DNA of 64,000 nucleotides from Pseudomonas sp. KBS0710 (GTDB lineage Bacteria; Pseudomonadota; Gammaproteobacteria; Pseudomonadales; Pseudomonadaceae): NCBI RefSeq assembly GCF_005938045.2, contig NZ_VCCF02000002.1, positions 1 to 64,000 of the forward strand, read 5' to 3'. Shown piece by piece: positions 15,849 to 24,324 of this stretch (position 1 is its first letter; each line of letters starts with the position of its first letter). The notes under the pieces were generated by a model. It saw only the letters and a program-made list of their open reading frames with translations, ran no database searches and was not told where the DNA came from. The position numbers and the translations under genes were made by a program.

Positions 15849-16869
15849 TGGAGATTTCCTTGAGGCGGGTGGAGGCAATGTAGAAGAGCTCGCCGCCTTC
15901 AACGCGCGTGGCACTGGGCGGGTTGATCGACGGTTGCTGGGCACCTTTGGCGCGATAGCCGATAAGGGTGGCGTTGTGGTGTTCTTTCATCCGGGTGTAC
16001 AGATCGCCGAAGGTGGCTTCGAAGGCCTCGGGCAACTTCATCAGGTATTGAGTGGCGCCCTGCCCTACGCACAACAGTTCATTGATGACCACGGATGAGC
16101 CCGGATCCTGAGAGGCGCGCACCAGCATTTCGATCGCCATGCTGGACGTGCATTCCAGGCGCGGGGCGTAGGAGCTGGCCAGTGCGGCAATTTCACTTTC
16201 ATTGAAGTGGGCGACCACATGGCCGACGGGGCTCAGTTGATTCACCGCCAGCACCGTGGCCAGCGTCAGGTCGTCAGACGGGGTTCGCACCAGCACACGC
16301 TCGGCACCGGGCACACCGGCACGCAGTAACAGCGCGCTGGAGGACAGGCTTTCACCGCGGATGAACGCGGCCTTACCCGGCATCGGGTTTTCTTCGAGGG
16401 TGCAATCGCAAATCACGATCAGGTTGTCGTTCGAGGTTTCGTCTTGAAGCAACAACTCAATGACCCGCTCACTGGACGCGCCTTCCCAGCCGATGAGCAC
16501 CGTATGGCCCACCTTGCCGGTGAAATCACCTTTGCCCTTCATGCCTTTTCTCCATGCATCGATAACACTGCTGGTGGTTTTGCCGATAGCCGCTGTGAGC
16601 AGCACAATGCCCCCGAGCATCACCCAGGTCGCCACGAAAATGCGCCCTGCAGAGGTCTGCGGGGCGAGGTCGCCGTAGCCGACGGTGAGCGTGGTGGTGA
16701 GATAGAAGTAGATAAACGTGGCGGGAGCAGTGAGGTGTTGTTCGCCCAACAGCACCAGGCCCAGGTAAGCCGTGCTCAGGTGTACGCCCAGGGCAATGAT
16801 CAAGCCTGCCCAGCCGAAGCGGTGAAAGAGCGAGGAGGCGTACATGCGCAACAAAAGGAAAATCGACAT
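15835..16869 (-). CDS. potassium-channel-like protein with RCK/TrkA-N-like domain
   Basis: 344 residues from the ATG at 16869. Two membrane helices flank a pore loop with the selectivity filter TVGYGD near residues 63-68; the rest is a cytoplasmic RCK-like region beginning VGHTVLIGWEGASSERVIELLL, though the Rossmann glycine motif is altered (GWEGASS). Such channels are gated by ligands bound to the RCK domains. Finding it in a PspA-centred unit suggests control of ion flux when membrane integrity is compromised; that is inference. Confidence 0.85.
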   Translation of the reverse strand: MSIFLLLRMYASSLFHRFGWAGLIIALGVHLSTAYLGLVLLGEQHLTAPATFIYFYLTTTLTVGYGDLAPQTSAGRIFVATWVMLGGIVLLTAAIGKTTSSVIDAWRKGMKGKGDFTGKVGHTVLIGWEGASSERVIELLLQDETSNDNLIVICDCTLEENPMPGKAAFIRGESLSSSALLLRAGVPGAERVLVRTPSDDLTLATVLAVNQLSPVGHVVAHFNESEIAALASSYAPRLECTSSMAIEMLVRASQDPGSSVVINELLCVGQGATQYLMKLPEAFEATFGDLYTRMKEHHNATLIGYRAKGAQQPSINPPSATRVEGGELFYIASTRLKEISNGMV

Positions 16870-16941
16870 TTCGTCCCTGGCTCCCTGGGTACTTGAATCC
16901 TGATGACGCCATCGCCTCAGCGTCTGTAGGCTCAAGTGCGT

Positions 16942-17502
16942 TCACCCGGCATTAAACCTGCTGCGCGGTGCAGAGAGAAGTACCTTGGCAGCAATAAATC
17001 CGGCGAACGCACCAAACAGATGCCCTTCGAAGGAAATACCCTGGCGCGGCAGGAACCCCAAGATCAACCCGCCATAAAACACTGCCACGACACCTGCGAT
17101 TAACAGGTTGCTCCAGCTCCTGTGGAACCAGGCGCGTGACAACAGGTAGGCCCATAGCCCAAAGACACAGCCGCTGGCACCGACGTGTACGCCGCTAAAC
17201 CCGAACAGCCAGACCAGCGAACCACCCAGCAGGATAATGATCGCGCTCACGGTGACGAATCGGTTGAGCCCTTCGGCCATGACCAGGGTGCCCAGCACCA
17301 CAAAGGCGATCAGGTTTGCGCTGAGGTGGGCAAAGGAGGCGTGCAGAAACGGCGAGGTGAGGATGCCGAACAGGCCCTGCATGGTCCTCGGAATCAGCCC
17401 GAATGCCATGAGGCTGTAGCCGGTCGCCACATTGAGCAGTTGCAGCGCGACCATGAACACGGCCAGGCCTGCGATTGTCTTGAAACCCTTCAGGGCGTCC
17501 AT
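16942..17502 (-). CDS. rhomboid-family intramembrane serine protease
   Basis: 186 residues with about six membrane helices. The catalytic dyad is present: Ser in GASGCVFG (near residue 110) and His in FEGHLFGAFAG (near 161), plus the family HxxxN-type element in AHLSANLIAFV. Rhomboids cleave single-pass membrane proteins within the bilayer. Its place between the PspA-like and channel genes, on the same strand, makes a neighbouring membrane protein a candidate substrate; this is untested. Confidence 0.9.
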   Translation of the reverse strand: MDALKGFKTIAGLAVFMVALQLLNVATGYSLMAFGLIPRTMQGLFGILTSPFLHASFAHLSANLIAFVVLGTLVMAEGLNRFVTVSAIIILLGGSLVWLFGFSGVHVGASGCVFGLWAYLLSRAWFHRSWSNLLIAGVVAVFYGGLILGFLPRQGISFEGHLFGAFAGFIAAKVLLSAPRSRFNAG

Positions 17503-17564
17503 CCTGACCTCGAGGTAAAAAAGAAGGGCAGACCTTAATGCCGGTCGGTTAAGCGCAAGCCCCC

Positions 17565-17654
17565 TGTGGGAGCGGGCTTGCTCGCGAAAGCGGTGGGTCA
17601 GTCAACATCCATGCTTGCCGGGCTGACGCCTTCGCGAGCAAGCCCGCTCCCACA
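17565..17654. repeat. REPIN
   Basis: Two inverted REP units (TGTGGGAGCGGGCTTGCTCG and the complement ending CTCCCACA) around a 40-bp centre. It splits the yjf-like cluster between pspA-like and rhomboid genes, so it may tune the ratio of upstream to downstream message rather than end transcription. Confidence 0.92.
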
Positions 17655-17715
17655 TTTGATCTTCGCTGCCTTGAGCACTTCGCTGACTTAACTGCCCGGC
17701 CTGCTTCGGCGTTGT

Positions 17716-18414
17716 TTACTCAGCCGACTTTTGCTTCAGACGCTCCAGAATCGCATTAGCGCTGCCGGTGTCCGGCGTGATGCCTGCGTCGCGCAGTTTG
17801 CGTTCCAGGTCGGTGCCGGTCGATGCCTCGGCCAGTTCATCCTGGGCTTGCAGTTCAGCGGCACGTTGCTGCTGTTTGGCCTGCAGGCGGTTGAGTGTAC
17901 CGACGGCGGTTTCCAGCTTGCCGTTGGCGCCGCCGCTGGCGACGGACGCACTGACCTGGGCTTTTTGCACACTTTCGCGGGCCTTGGCCATGTCCACTTG
18001 CTGGCGCAGGCTTTTGATCCGGCTTTCGGCCTTGGTGATGTCTTTGCGCATGCTGTCGGCGTAGCCACCGAACTCGGCGGTCTGCTTTTGCTCGGCGTCG
18101 CGCTCGTTGGTCAGGGTCGAAATGGCTTCTGCCACTTCCAGGGCCAGGTCTTCACGGTTGGCCTGGATAGCGGCCATCGCTTTGGATTCCAGGTCTTTGA
18201 TCTTGGCGTCGTATTCGCCCACGCGATCGGCCGCCAGCTTGTGCTTGGCCATGATGCTCACCAGTTCACGCTTGGCGTTGGCCAGTGCGGTGTCGGCGTC
18301 GCGAATTTCCTGATCAAGGATGCGCAGGGCCTGTTGGTCGACGATCGATTCGCCGACTTCGCTGGCACCGCCACGCAGCGCGGTGAACAATTTGCTCCAG
18401 ATGGACTGAGTCAT
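17716..18414 (-). CDS. PspA/IM30 family protein (YjfJ-like)
   Basis: 232 residues, almost entirely long coiled-coil helix, the PspA/Vipp1 (ESCRT-III-like) fold that polymerises on the inner membrane and repairs proton leakage. It is of the YjfJ branch: MTQSIWSKLFTALRGGASEVGESIVDQQ at the start (split at Ser17) and a C-terminal tail DLERKLRDAGITPDTGSANAILERLK. No pspF, pspB or pspC genes lie nearby, so its control differs from the classical Psp system. 17 bp after the YjfI-like gene. Confidence 0.92.
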   Translation of the reverse strand: MTQSIWSKLFTALRGGASEVGESIVDQQALRILDQEIRDADTALANAKRELVSIMAKHKLAADRVGEYDAKIKDLESKAMAAIQANREDLALEVAEAISTLTNERDAEQKQTAEFGGYADSMRKDITKAESRIKSLRQQVDMAKARESVQKAQVSASVASGGANGKLETAVGTLNRLQAKQQQRAAELQAQDELAEASTGTDLERKLRDAGITPDTGSANAILERLKQKSAE

Positions 18415-18431
18415 TGGATACTCCCGAATAC

Positions 18432-19121
18432 TTAATTGAAGAAACGTTCGAAGGCTTCGCTCGCGCGCTGCACGTTATCGACCAGGGTTTTCACCTCGGT
18501 CACGATGTTGGTCAGGCTGGAGTCGGAACTCAGCGCACCAAACATGTTGTAAACAACTTGACCGTTCGGCATGGACTCAATGCCGATCGACGACAACGGG
18601 AACATTTCCCGGCTGCGCAGCACGGCGTCATTGAAGGCCGTTACATCGTTGATCGACTCGACGTCGACCAGCACGGTATCGACGATGATCTGCTCGCCCA
18701 CCACCGCGATGTAAATCGGCAAGCCACCGAAGTCGTTCATTTCCAGCTTGATGCTGGACTCGGAGCCTTGAACCAGAGAAAGCGTAATGTCATTGGCGAC
18801 CACTTCGTCCAGGGCCTGAAGCGCGCTGAAAAGGCGGTCGATGTTCCAGTTGGTACCTGCGCTCATGAAATTCTCCGACATAAATGAGCCAGCCAGAATC
18901 GGTTGGCGAAGCTGTTTCTCCATTTGCTTGAGCAGGCTTCGGTTTTCGGGAAGCACCCAAGTCTCGTGTTTCACATAACCGGCGGCCGCCAGCCCCGCGC
19001 GCATCTGCTTCATGTAAAAGCTCGACGGCTTTTTAACCGGCGGTTTCAAGCGCTCTCCCTTGCGGCTTGCTGAATCGGTATCGGGCTCTGCGGGCGGGCT
19101 CGATGGAGAGCTGCTTTTCAT
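18432..19121 (-). CDS. DUF2170 family protein (YjfI-like)
   Basis: 229 residues. Residues 1-35 are Ser/Pro/Lys-rich and look disordered. Residues about 36-75 contain a short helical segment SSFYMKQMRAGLAAAGYVKHE with a ribbon-helix-like or HTH-like look, then the DUF2170 domain. First gene of the cluster, reading from the bracketed promoter at 19144-19202. If the N-terminal segment binds DNA it could be the local regulator; that is speculation. Confidence 0.85.
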   Translation of the reverse strand: MKSSSPSSPPAEPDTDSASRKGERLKPPVKKPSSFYMKQMRAGLAAAGYVKHETWVLPENRSLLKQMEKQLRQPILAGSFMSENFMSAGTNWNIDRLFSALQALDEVVANDITLSLVQGSESSIKLEMNDFGGLPIYIAVVGEQIIVDTVLVDVESINDVTAFNDAVLRSREMFPLSSIGIESMPNGQVVYNMFGALSSDSSLTNIVTEVKTLVDNVQRASEAFERFFN

Positions 19122-19143
19122 GGTACTGGCCTCGTTGTGAAAA

Positions 19144-19157
19144 TCTCACGCGTGAGA
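19144..19157. promoter_or_regulatory. operator palindrome, downstream copy
   Basis: TCTCACGCGTGAGA, a perfect 14-bp palindrome lying just after the -10 of the cluster promoter on the minus strand and 23 bp before the YjfI-like start. Confidence 0.65.
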
Positions 19158-19158
19158 A

Positions 19159-19187
19159 AATCTACGCGCTATTTTCGCCAGGCTCAA
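19159..19187 (-). promoter_or_regulatory. promoter of the PspA/yjf-like cluster
   Basis: On the minus strand TTGAGC (19187-19182), 17 bp, then TAGATT (19164-19159). It sits exactly between the two CTCACGCGTGAG palindromes, one abutting the -35 and one abutting the -10, so a repressor dimer on each would occlude polymerase. Confidence 0.6.
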
Positions 19188-19190
19188 TAG

Positions 19191-19202
19191 CTCACGCGTG
19201 AG
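19191..19202. promoter_or_regulatory. operator palindrome, upstream copy
   Basis: CTCACGCGTGAG, a perfect 12-bp palindrome whose centre is 46 bp from the other copy. A half-site TCTCAC follows at 19211-19216. Confidence 0.65.
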
Positions 19203-19216
19203 ATTTTTTGTCTCAC

Positions 19217-19632
19217 TTTTCCCGAACCGCCCAACAGCGCCCACCGCTCAAGGCTGAGGCTCGATTGTTCCAATCTGATGAACGGTTAAATGTCATTGTT
19301 GGCGCGCCCACACTTGGCTCGCCACGCTCTAGCGCAAGCGCACCGTACACATCGGGCTTTTTTTCGGGCACCGGCCTTACTGCATAAATGTTCCGAAATC
19401 ACCTTGGCGTTGTGAATTGTTGTGAAGGCGTTGCGAATCAGCCAAAACTCCGTGCTAAGTTCTGGGACATTGCTCCGTGACGTTGCAATTCACAGCATTC
19501 ATGCACAGCGGCCACCCAACTAAGGCCGCCCTCTTGTTATCAAATAAACAGCCTCGGGTAGTTAACCAGGAAGTTGTACGACCCTGCGCGCTTTAATAGC
19601 AGCCGGGCCACACTTACATCAGGAGAATAACC
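19217..19632. other. divergent intergenic region before the HrpK-like gene
   Basis: About 400 bp without a gene. It contains an 8-bp inverted repeat GTGAATTG (19412-19419) and CAATTCAC (19486-19493), 74 bp apart, which may be regulator sites. I looked for an hrp box (GGAACC-N15/16-CCACNNA) and found no convincing one. No clear sigma-70 promoter was identified. Confidence 0.45.
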
Positions 19633-22600
19633 ATGGTAGCGAAGGTAGAAACGACCCCAAAGGACGCCGCGGTCACTAACAAAAGCTCTGTCGCTGCCTG
19701 GGAAAAGTCCGTTAAAAAAGCCGCCGCCGCGCCCAAAGATGAGTTGGGCAAGGGCCAGAAGCGCCCCGAAGGTGACACCCGCTCGGCCCAGCAAATCATT
19801 GATGACACGCCCCTGCTCGCCCAACTGGGCAACCAAAGTGGAGTGAAGGACAACCTTAAAAAGCAGGTCGGTGATTTTGAGAAAGACGCAGATGCCGCCT
19901 ATCGCGCATCCAAAGTGCTGGAGCATGTCGAATACATCGACGAAGACGGCAAGCTCACCGACGGCAAGGAGGTCGGCAACCACAGCATCGACGGCTTCAC
20001 CAAGGACGGCGAAGCCCGGCATGGCACCGAGGCGGGCCGTTTGCAGGACTTTGGCAAATACGGGTATTCGAGCCTGCGCGGCGAAGTGGTCAAGTCGGAC
20101 CTGGGCGACAAACAGAAACGCCCCGACGGTGACACGCGTTCGGCCAAAGAGATTATCGACGCCACGCCCCTGCTGAAAAACCTCGGCAACCAGAGCGATG
20201 TGAAGGACAACCTCAAGAAGCAAGTGGGCGACTTCGAGAACGACGCCGACGCCGCGTACCGCGCTACCCAGGTGCTGGAACATGTGGTCAGCATCGATGA
20301 AAACGGCAAGTTGCTGACCGGTTATGACGCACGCAATAAAGACAACGACAGCATCGATGGCTTCACCAAAGACAAAGAAGCCCGGCACGGCACCGAGGCC
20401 GGCCGCTTGCAGGATTTCGGCAAGTACGGCTACTCAAGCCTCAAGGGCGACCTGATGCACGTCAAGGACGCAACCCATTCCGACAAGGCCGCGCCACCCG
20501 ATGAACCACAGGACGTGCAGGCCCTGCGCGACAAATACAACATCCCCACCTTCGGCGCCGAAGGGCTGATGGACATGGAACTGCCCAACGACAAGACCGT
20601 GGGCGGCCAGACAGCCGAGAACTTTGTGCAGGGCATCCGCGATGACATCAAGAGCGGCAAGCTGACCGAGGACTCGGATGAAGCCAAGATCGTCAAGCTG
20701 ATGGACGCCCAGGCCGCACTCGACAGTGGCTATGACCTTTACGGCTATGCCGAGAGTATCAACCTGGGCAGCGGCACCTACCGTGAAACGGATAAGACCC
20801 CGACTAAGTTGAACGGCAAGGACGTCAAGGAGATGGTCGACGAGGACAAACTTGCCAAAGAAATTTCCACACTCATGGGCAAAGAAGGCATTAAAGACCG
20901 TTACGATTCAGAACTTAAGAAAAGTGTCGGTAGTTTGTCGGAAGATCGGTTGAATGAAGTTCGCGAGCAAGTGTTCCCGGCACTGTTCAAAGACGACACG
21001 CGTGATGCCAACTTGAACTTTGAAGAGTATGTGATTGCCATGAATGATTCCGGCGATCCGAAAAAGTCGGAAACCGCCGAGCTGGATGTGGACCGTTACT
21101 TTGAGTCCCTGCGCATCCTTGAGCCGGACAGCTACACCGCACGTCGTCAGACATTCGACCAGAACATGATGACGCACCAGCTCAACACCTACATGGAGAA
21201 CCCCGACAAGGTTTCGCCGGAAAATGCCGAAAGTGGGTTGAAAGCCTCGTTCACGATGATCAAGGGCGGTATCAACGCCGTCCTCGGAGGCCTGGACAAG
21301 GGCGACAAAACCTACGACATGTACAAAAAGATGAAGGATGAGATCGACATCCTCGATGGCCATATCAAAGGGCTGACGCCGGCCGAAAACAAACAGATCG
21401 CAGCGGCCATTCGTCTCGCTGCCGCCAGCGGCGACCCGAAAGCCATCGACAAGGTGGTCGACAACCAGCTGAAGGGCCTGGGCGACAAACGCGAGGCGGC
21501 CGCTGGCTCCTTGAAGACGGTGCTGCACACCGCCAGCTCCACCGGCGGGCTGAGTGCCATGGCGGGCACCATGAACCTCGTCAGCGGCGCCCTGCAGCTC
21601 GCCAATGGCGGCGGCAACATGACCGACGACCAGAAAATCGCCGCCGCCAAAGACCTGGTCGCCGGTTTGAGCTTTACCAACGACTTCCTCAAGTTCGGTT
21701 CGAATATTGCTAAAACCCTGGGAGACAATGACTCCGATAAACCTGACGCGGACAAAGAGAGTAAAGGCCCGGCAAAAAGCAAAGCCACTGATTGGCTGGG
21801 CCTGCTCGATGAGAACCTCCCGGATATCTGGGGTAAGAAAGCCACTGAAAAATCTGATGCACTCGCCGCAGCCATAAGTACCCGTGTCAAAGAGTCGTCC
21901 GAAACCCTGAAGAAACTCGACGTGGGCAACCTGTCGGCCGATGAGGTCAAGGAGTACGACAACGCCGCCAAATCCCTTGGCGAACAGATGGGCGTCAAGG
22001 ACATTCCCGGCAAAGGTTCTCCGGCTTCAAAATCCGAGATTGCGATCGCCTCCGGGCGCTCGTTCCTGCGCTTTATGGGCGGCGCCGGCCTGGATTTGAC
22101 CGGTGGCGTGATGGACATCGTTTCCGGCGCACGCAAACTCAAAAACGCCAAGACCGCACTGGAAAAAACCGACGCGGCCTTTACGCTCGGCGGTGGTGCA
22201 TCCGGTACCGGTATGGCCATTGCCAATACCATCGCCATGTTCGCCCCCAAAGGCGCGCACCTGGCCGGCAAATTGGCCGGTGATGTTGCCGCCACCGTGG
22301 TACGCGGGCTGGCCATCGGCGCCCGTATTGCAGGCCCGGTTTTCGCCGTGGCCGGTGTGATCTTCGGGGTGGCAGGCACCTTGATTGCCGAGGCGGTCGA
22401 GCATGCCAAAATGCAAAAGCTCACCGATTCCCAAGGCAAGTTCTTCAAAGACCTCGCCGCTGCCGGCGTAACCAAGGACGACTGGGGCGACAAGCTCGAA
22501 TACGCGCGTTATGCCAGCTACATGTACGGCGGTCGCGACACACCGGATGACAAATCGATGTTCGAGTACCAGTCGGACGAATGGAAACACTTCAAGGAAA

Positions 22601-22803
22601 CCGAAGACAAAAAAGGCAGCTCCCTGGCACGGCTGGCGCCCCACTTGCACAAGGACAGCGACCCCGACAGCAAGAACCTGTGGGAAAAATTCCTGGCCGG
22701 CGGCACCAGCTCCAGCGGGCCCCATGGCAGTGAACGGCATACCGATGACTGGCGTCCTTGGGGTAGCACGGACATGGATGCGGGCAAGCAGGAAAGGGCC
22801 TGA
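19633..22803 (+). CDS. large HrpK-like protein with internal duplication
   Basis: 1056 residues behind AGGAG. Its repeated block resembles, from memory, the HrpK type III effector/translocator family of plant-associated pseudomonads. Residues 42-150 and 161-272 are a tandem duplication (shared LGNQS, VKDNLKKQVGDFE, SIDGFTKD, EARHGTEAGRLQDFGKYGYS). An EF-hand-like loop occurs near 454-465 (DDTRDANLNFEE). A long Gly/Ala-rich stretch (about 840-930) holds a probable membrane segment AGPVFAVAGVIFGVAGTLIA. No Sec signal; the Ser/Thr/Lys-rich N-terminus would suit type III export. No secretion or hrp genes are in the window. Secreted toxin, adhesin or translocator are all possible. Confidence 0.6.
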   Translation: MVAKVETTPKDAAVTNKSSVAAWEKSVKKAAAAPKDELGKGQKRPEGDTRSAQQIIDDTPLLAQLGNQSGVKDNLKKQVGDFEKDADAAYRASKVLEHVEYIDEDGKLTDGKEVGNHSIDGFTKDGEARHGTEAGRLQDFGKYGYSSLRGEVVKSDLGDKQKRPDGDTRSAKEIIDATPLLKNLGNQSDVKDNLKKQVGDFENDADAAYRATQVLEHVVSIDENGKLLTGYDARNKDNDSIDGFTKDKEARHGTEAGRLQDFGKYGYSSLKGDLMHVKDATHSDKAAPPDEPQDVQALRDKYNIPTFGAEGLMDMELPNDKTVGGQTAENFVQGIRDDIKSGKLTEDSDEAKIVKLMDAQAALDSGYDLYGYAESINLGSGTYRETDKTPTKLNGKDVKEMVDEDKLAKEISTLMGKEGIKDRYDSELKKSVGSLSEDRLNEVREQVFPALFKDDTRDANLNFEEYVIAMNDSGDPKKSETAELDVDRYFESLRILEPDSYTARRQTFDQNMMTHQLNTYMENPDKVSPENAESGLKASFTMIKGGINAVLGGLDKGDKTYDMYKKMKDEIDILDGHIKGLTPAENKQIAAAIRLAAASGDPKAIDKVVDNQLKGLGDKREAAAGSLKTVLHTASSTGGLSAMAGTMNLVSGALQLANGGGNMTDDQKIAAAKDLVAGLSFTNDFLKFGSNIAKTLGDNDSDKPDADKESKGPAKSKATDWLGLLDENLPDIWGKKATEKSDALAAAISTRVKESSETLKKLDVGNLSADEVKEYDNAAKSLGEQMGVKDIPGKGSPASKSEIAIASGRSFLRFMGGAGLDLTGGVMDIVSGARKLKNAKTALEKTDAAFTLGGGASGTGMAIANTIAMFAPKGAHLAGKLAGDVAATVVRGLAIGARIAGPVFAVAGVIFGVAGTLIAEAVEHAKMQKLTDSQGKFFKDLAAAGVTKDDWGDKLEYARYASYMYGGRDTPDDKSMFEYQSDEWKHFKETEDKKGSSLARLAPHLHKDSDPDSKNLWEKFLAGGTSSSGPHGSERHTDDWRPWGSTDMDAGKQERA

Positions 22804-22815
22804 TTTTATCCATTC

Positions 22816-22855
22816 AACCGTTGCAGCCTGGCCTTAACGGCAGGCTGTAACGGTT
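22816..22855. terminator. convergent hairpin after the HrpK-like gene
   Basis: AACCGTT-g-CAGCCTG pairs with CAGGCTG-t-AACGGTT around a 10-base loop, 14 bp with one mismatch. It lies between converging genes. The T run is short, so its strength as a terminator is uncertain. Confidence 0.6.
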
Positions 22856-22863
22856 AAACGCAG

Positions 22864-23472
22864 CTAACCCGTATCGCGCTCCTGCGCATCCAAAGCCAGT
22901 CTAAGGAAGTCGAAGCGATAAGGGACCTTGAGCGATTCGCGCGCCAGGTCGGATTGGGGTTTGGGCAAGTGGTGTTCAAAATTGCTGACAGCCTTGCCAC
23001 TGCGCTCCAGCAAGCGATGCTCGATGTGCATCACAAGGGTGTTACGTGACCAGTTGTGTTCGATCGCCTGGGCGATATACCACCGGCGCGTTTCGGGGCC
23101 GGGGAGTTTGTCCAGGAGCACCACATTGTGGCCCCACGGCAATTGTGCAGCAGCCTGTTGCACAAATTCGGCATTCGGCCACGCCTCGGCAAAAGCGCGC
23201 ATATATTTGAGGTTGCGCGGCGAAAAACCCTTCATCTTGGGGAAGGCTGCGCGCAAGTCTTGGGCAAGGCGATCAACCACCTTGCTGCCCCAACCCTGCG
23301 CGGCCTGGCGGGTCAGAATATCGTGGCCGATCTGCCAGTAAAGCAGCACCAGTTCGCGGTTCACCGCCAGCGTCGCTCGCTGCTGAGCCGTATGGATGCG
23401 CAGTTTAAGGTCGCTCAGCCAGTCGCTATAGCCCACAGGAGGCGTGATCAAGCCGATAGAGGTTTCGCTCAT
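22864..23472 (-). pseudogene. DUF1016/YhcG N-terminal domain, nuclease half missing
   Basis: 202 residues covering the DUF1016 N-terminal domain: VNRELVLLYWQIGHDIL, QGWGSKVVDRLAQDLRAAFP and FSPRNLKYMRAFAEAWP are all present. Full-length YhcG proteins run to about 340 residues and continue past the PYRFDFLRL..AQERD junction into a PD-(D/E)xK nuclease domain; here the frame stops four codons later. It is therefore a truncated gene, unless the stand-alone domain has a use of its own. The remaining part is undamaged, so the loss may be recent. Confidence 0.75.
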
Positions 23473-23679
23473 GCCCGTTTCACTCTTGACTGGAAGGGCA
23501 CAGGCTAGTCAGTGGTTTTTACCGTCACAAGGGGCCGCGAACGGTTCAGGAAGAGCCTTGCACAGATCACAGAAACGTCCTGCTGGCCTTTGCAAATCGG
23601 CGCATTGCAGCGCCACGCCTTGACTCTCCCCTATACAGCACACCCTACCCTGAAAGACCCACTTTCAGGCTCCGGCACC

Positions 23680-24324
23680 ATGACTCAGCGCACCCTGCTC
23701 ATTCTCGGCCATCCCTCCAGCACCAGTTTCTGCTCAGCCGTCGCTGACACCTACATTCGCGCGGCTACAATCGCCGGCCATGAGGTCCGCGCCCTGCGCC
23801 TTGGCGAACTGGCTTTCGACCCGGTCCTGCATAACGGCTACACCCTGCCCCAAGCCTTGGAACCCGATTTGCTCAGCGCCCAAGCCGATATCCTCTGGGC
23901 GACGCATCTGGCGTGGGTTTTCCCGATCTGGTGGGGCGGCATCCCGGCATTGATGAAAGGCTTTATCGACCGCATTTTCCTCCCCGGCTTTGCCTTCAAA
24001 TACCGTAAGGGCAAGGCATTCCCGGACAAGTTGCTGCTGGGCCGCACCGCCCATTTATTGGTGACCCTGGATACGCCGCCGTGGTATTACCGCTGGGTCT
24101 ATCGCATGCCGGGCATTCATCAGATGCGCAGCACTACCCTGGCCTTTTGCGGCATCAAGTCGACCAAGACGCTGATGTTCGGACCTGTACTGGGATCAAC
24201 CGCAACGCAGCGCGACAAGTGGCTGAAACAGGTCGGCGCACTATTTGAAAAAAGGAGTTTTCATGTACATCGGCAAAGCCGCGCAATTGTCGGGCACCAC
24301 CATCAAGGCGATTCGTCATTATGA
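23680..24324 (+). CDS. NAD(P)H:quinone reductase-like flavoprotein
   Basis: 214 residues of the flavodoxin-like fold (NQO/MdaB/YwrO kind). The N-terminal ILGHPSSTSF loop binds FMN/FAD phosphate; FPIWWGGIPALMKGFIDR is the family core motif near residues 87-104; TLDTPPWYY follows. Predicted to make two-electron reductions of quinones. The start at 23680 begins the fold. The last 20 or so residues overlap the MerR gene by 62 bp, more than usual, so the C-terminus may be an extension. Confidence 0.85.
   Translation: MTQRTLLILGHPSSTSFCSAVADTYIRAATIAGHEVRALRLGELAFDPVLHNGYTLPQALEPDLLSAQADILWATHLAWVFPIWWGGIPALMKGFIDRIFLPGFAFKYRKGKAFPDKLLLGRTAHLLVTLDTPPWYYRWVYRMPGIHQMRSTTLAFCGIKSTKTLMFGPVLGSTATQRDKWLKQVGALFEKRSFHVHRQSRAIVGHHHQGDSSL

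Noticed and set aside
19217..19632. hrp box before the HrpK-like gene
   Set aside because: A CCACCCA occurs at about 19511 but no GGAACC lies 15-16 bp upstream, so the two-part box is absent.
19540..20388. Long minus-strand open frame opposite the HrpK-like gene
   Set aside because: A shadow caused by GC-rich third positions; the plus-strand frame has the ribosome site, the internal repeats and family resemblance.
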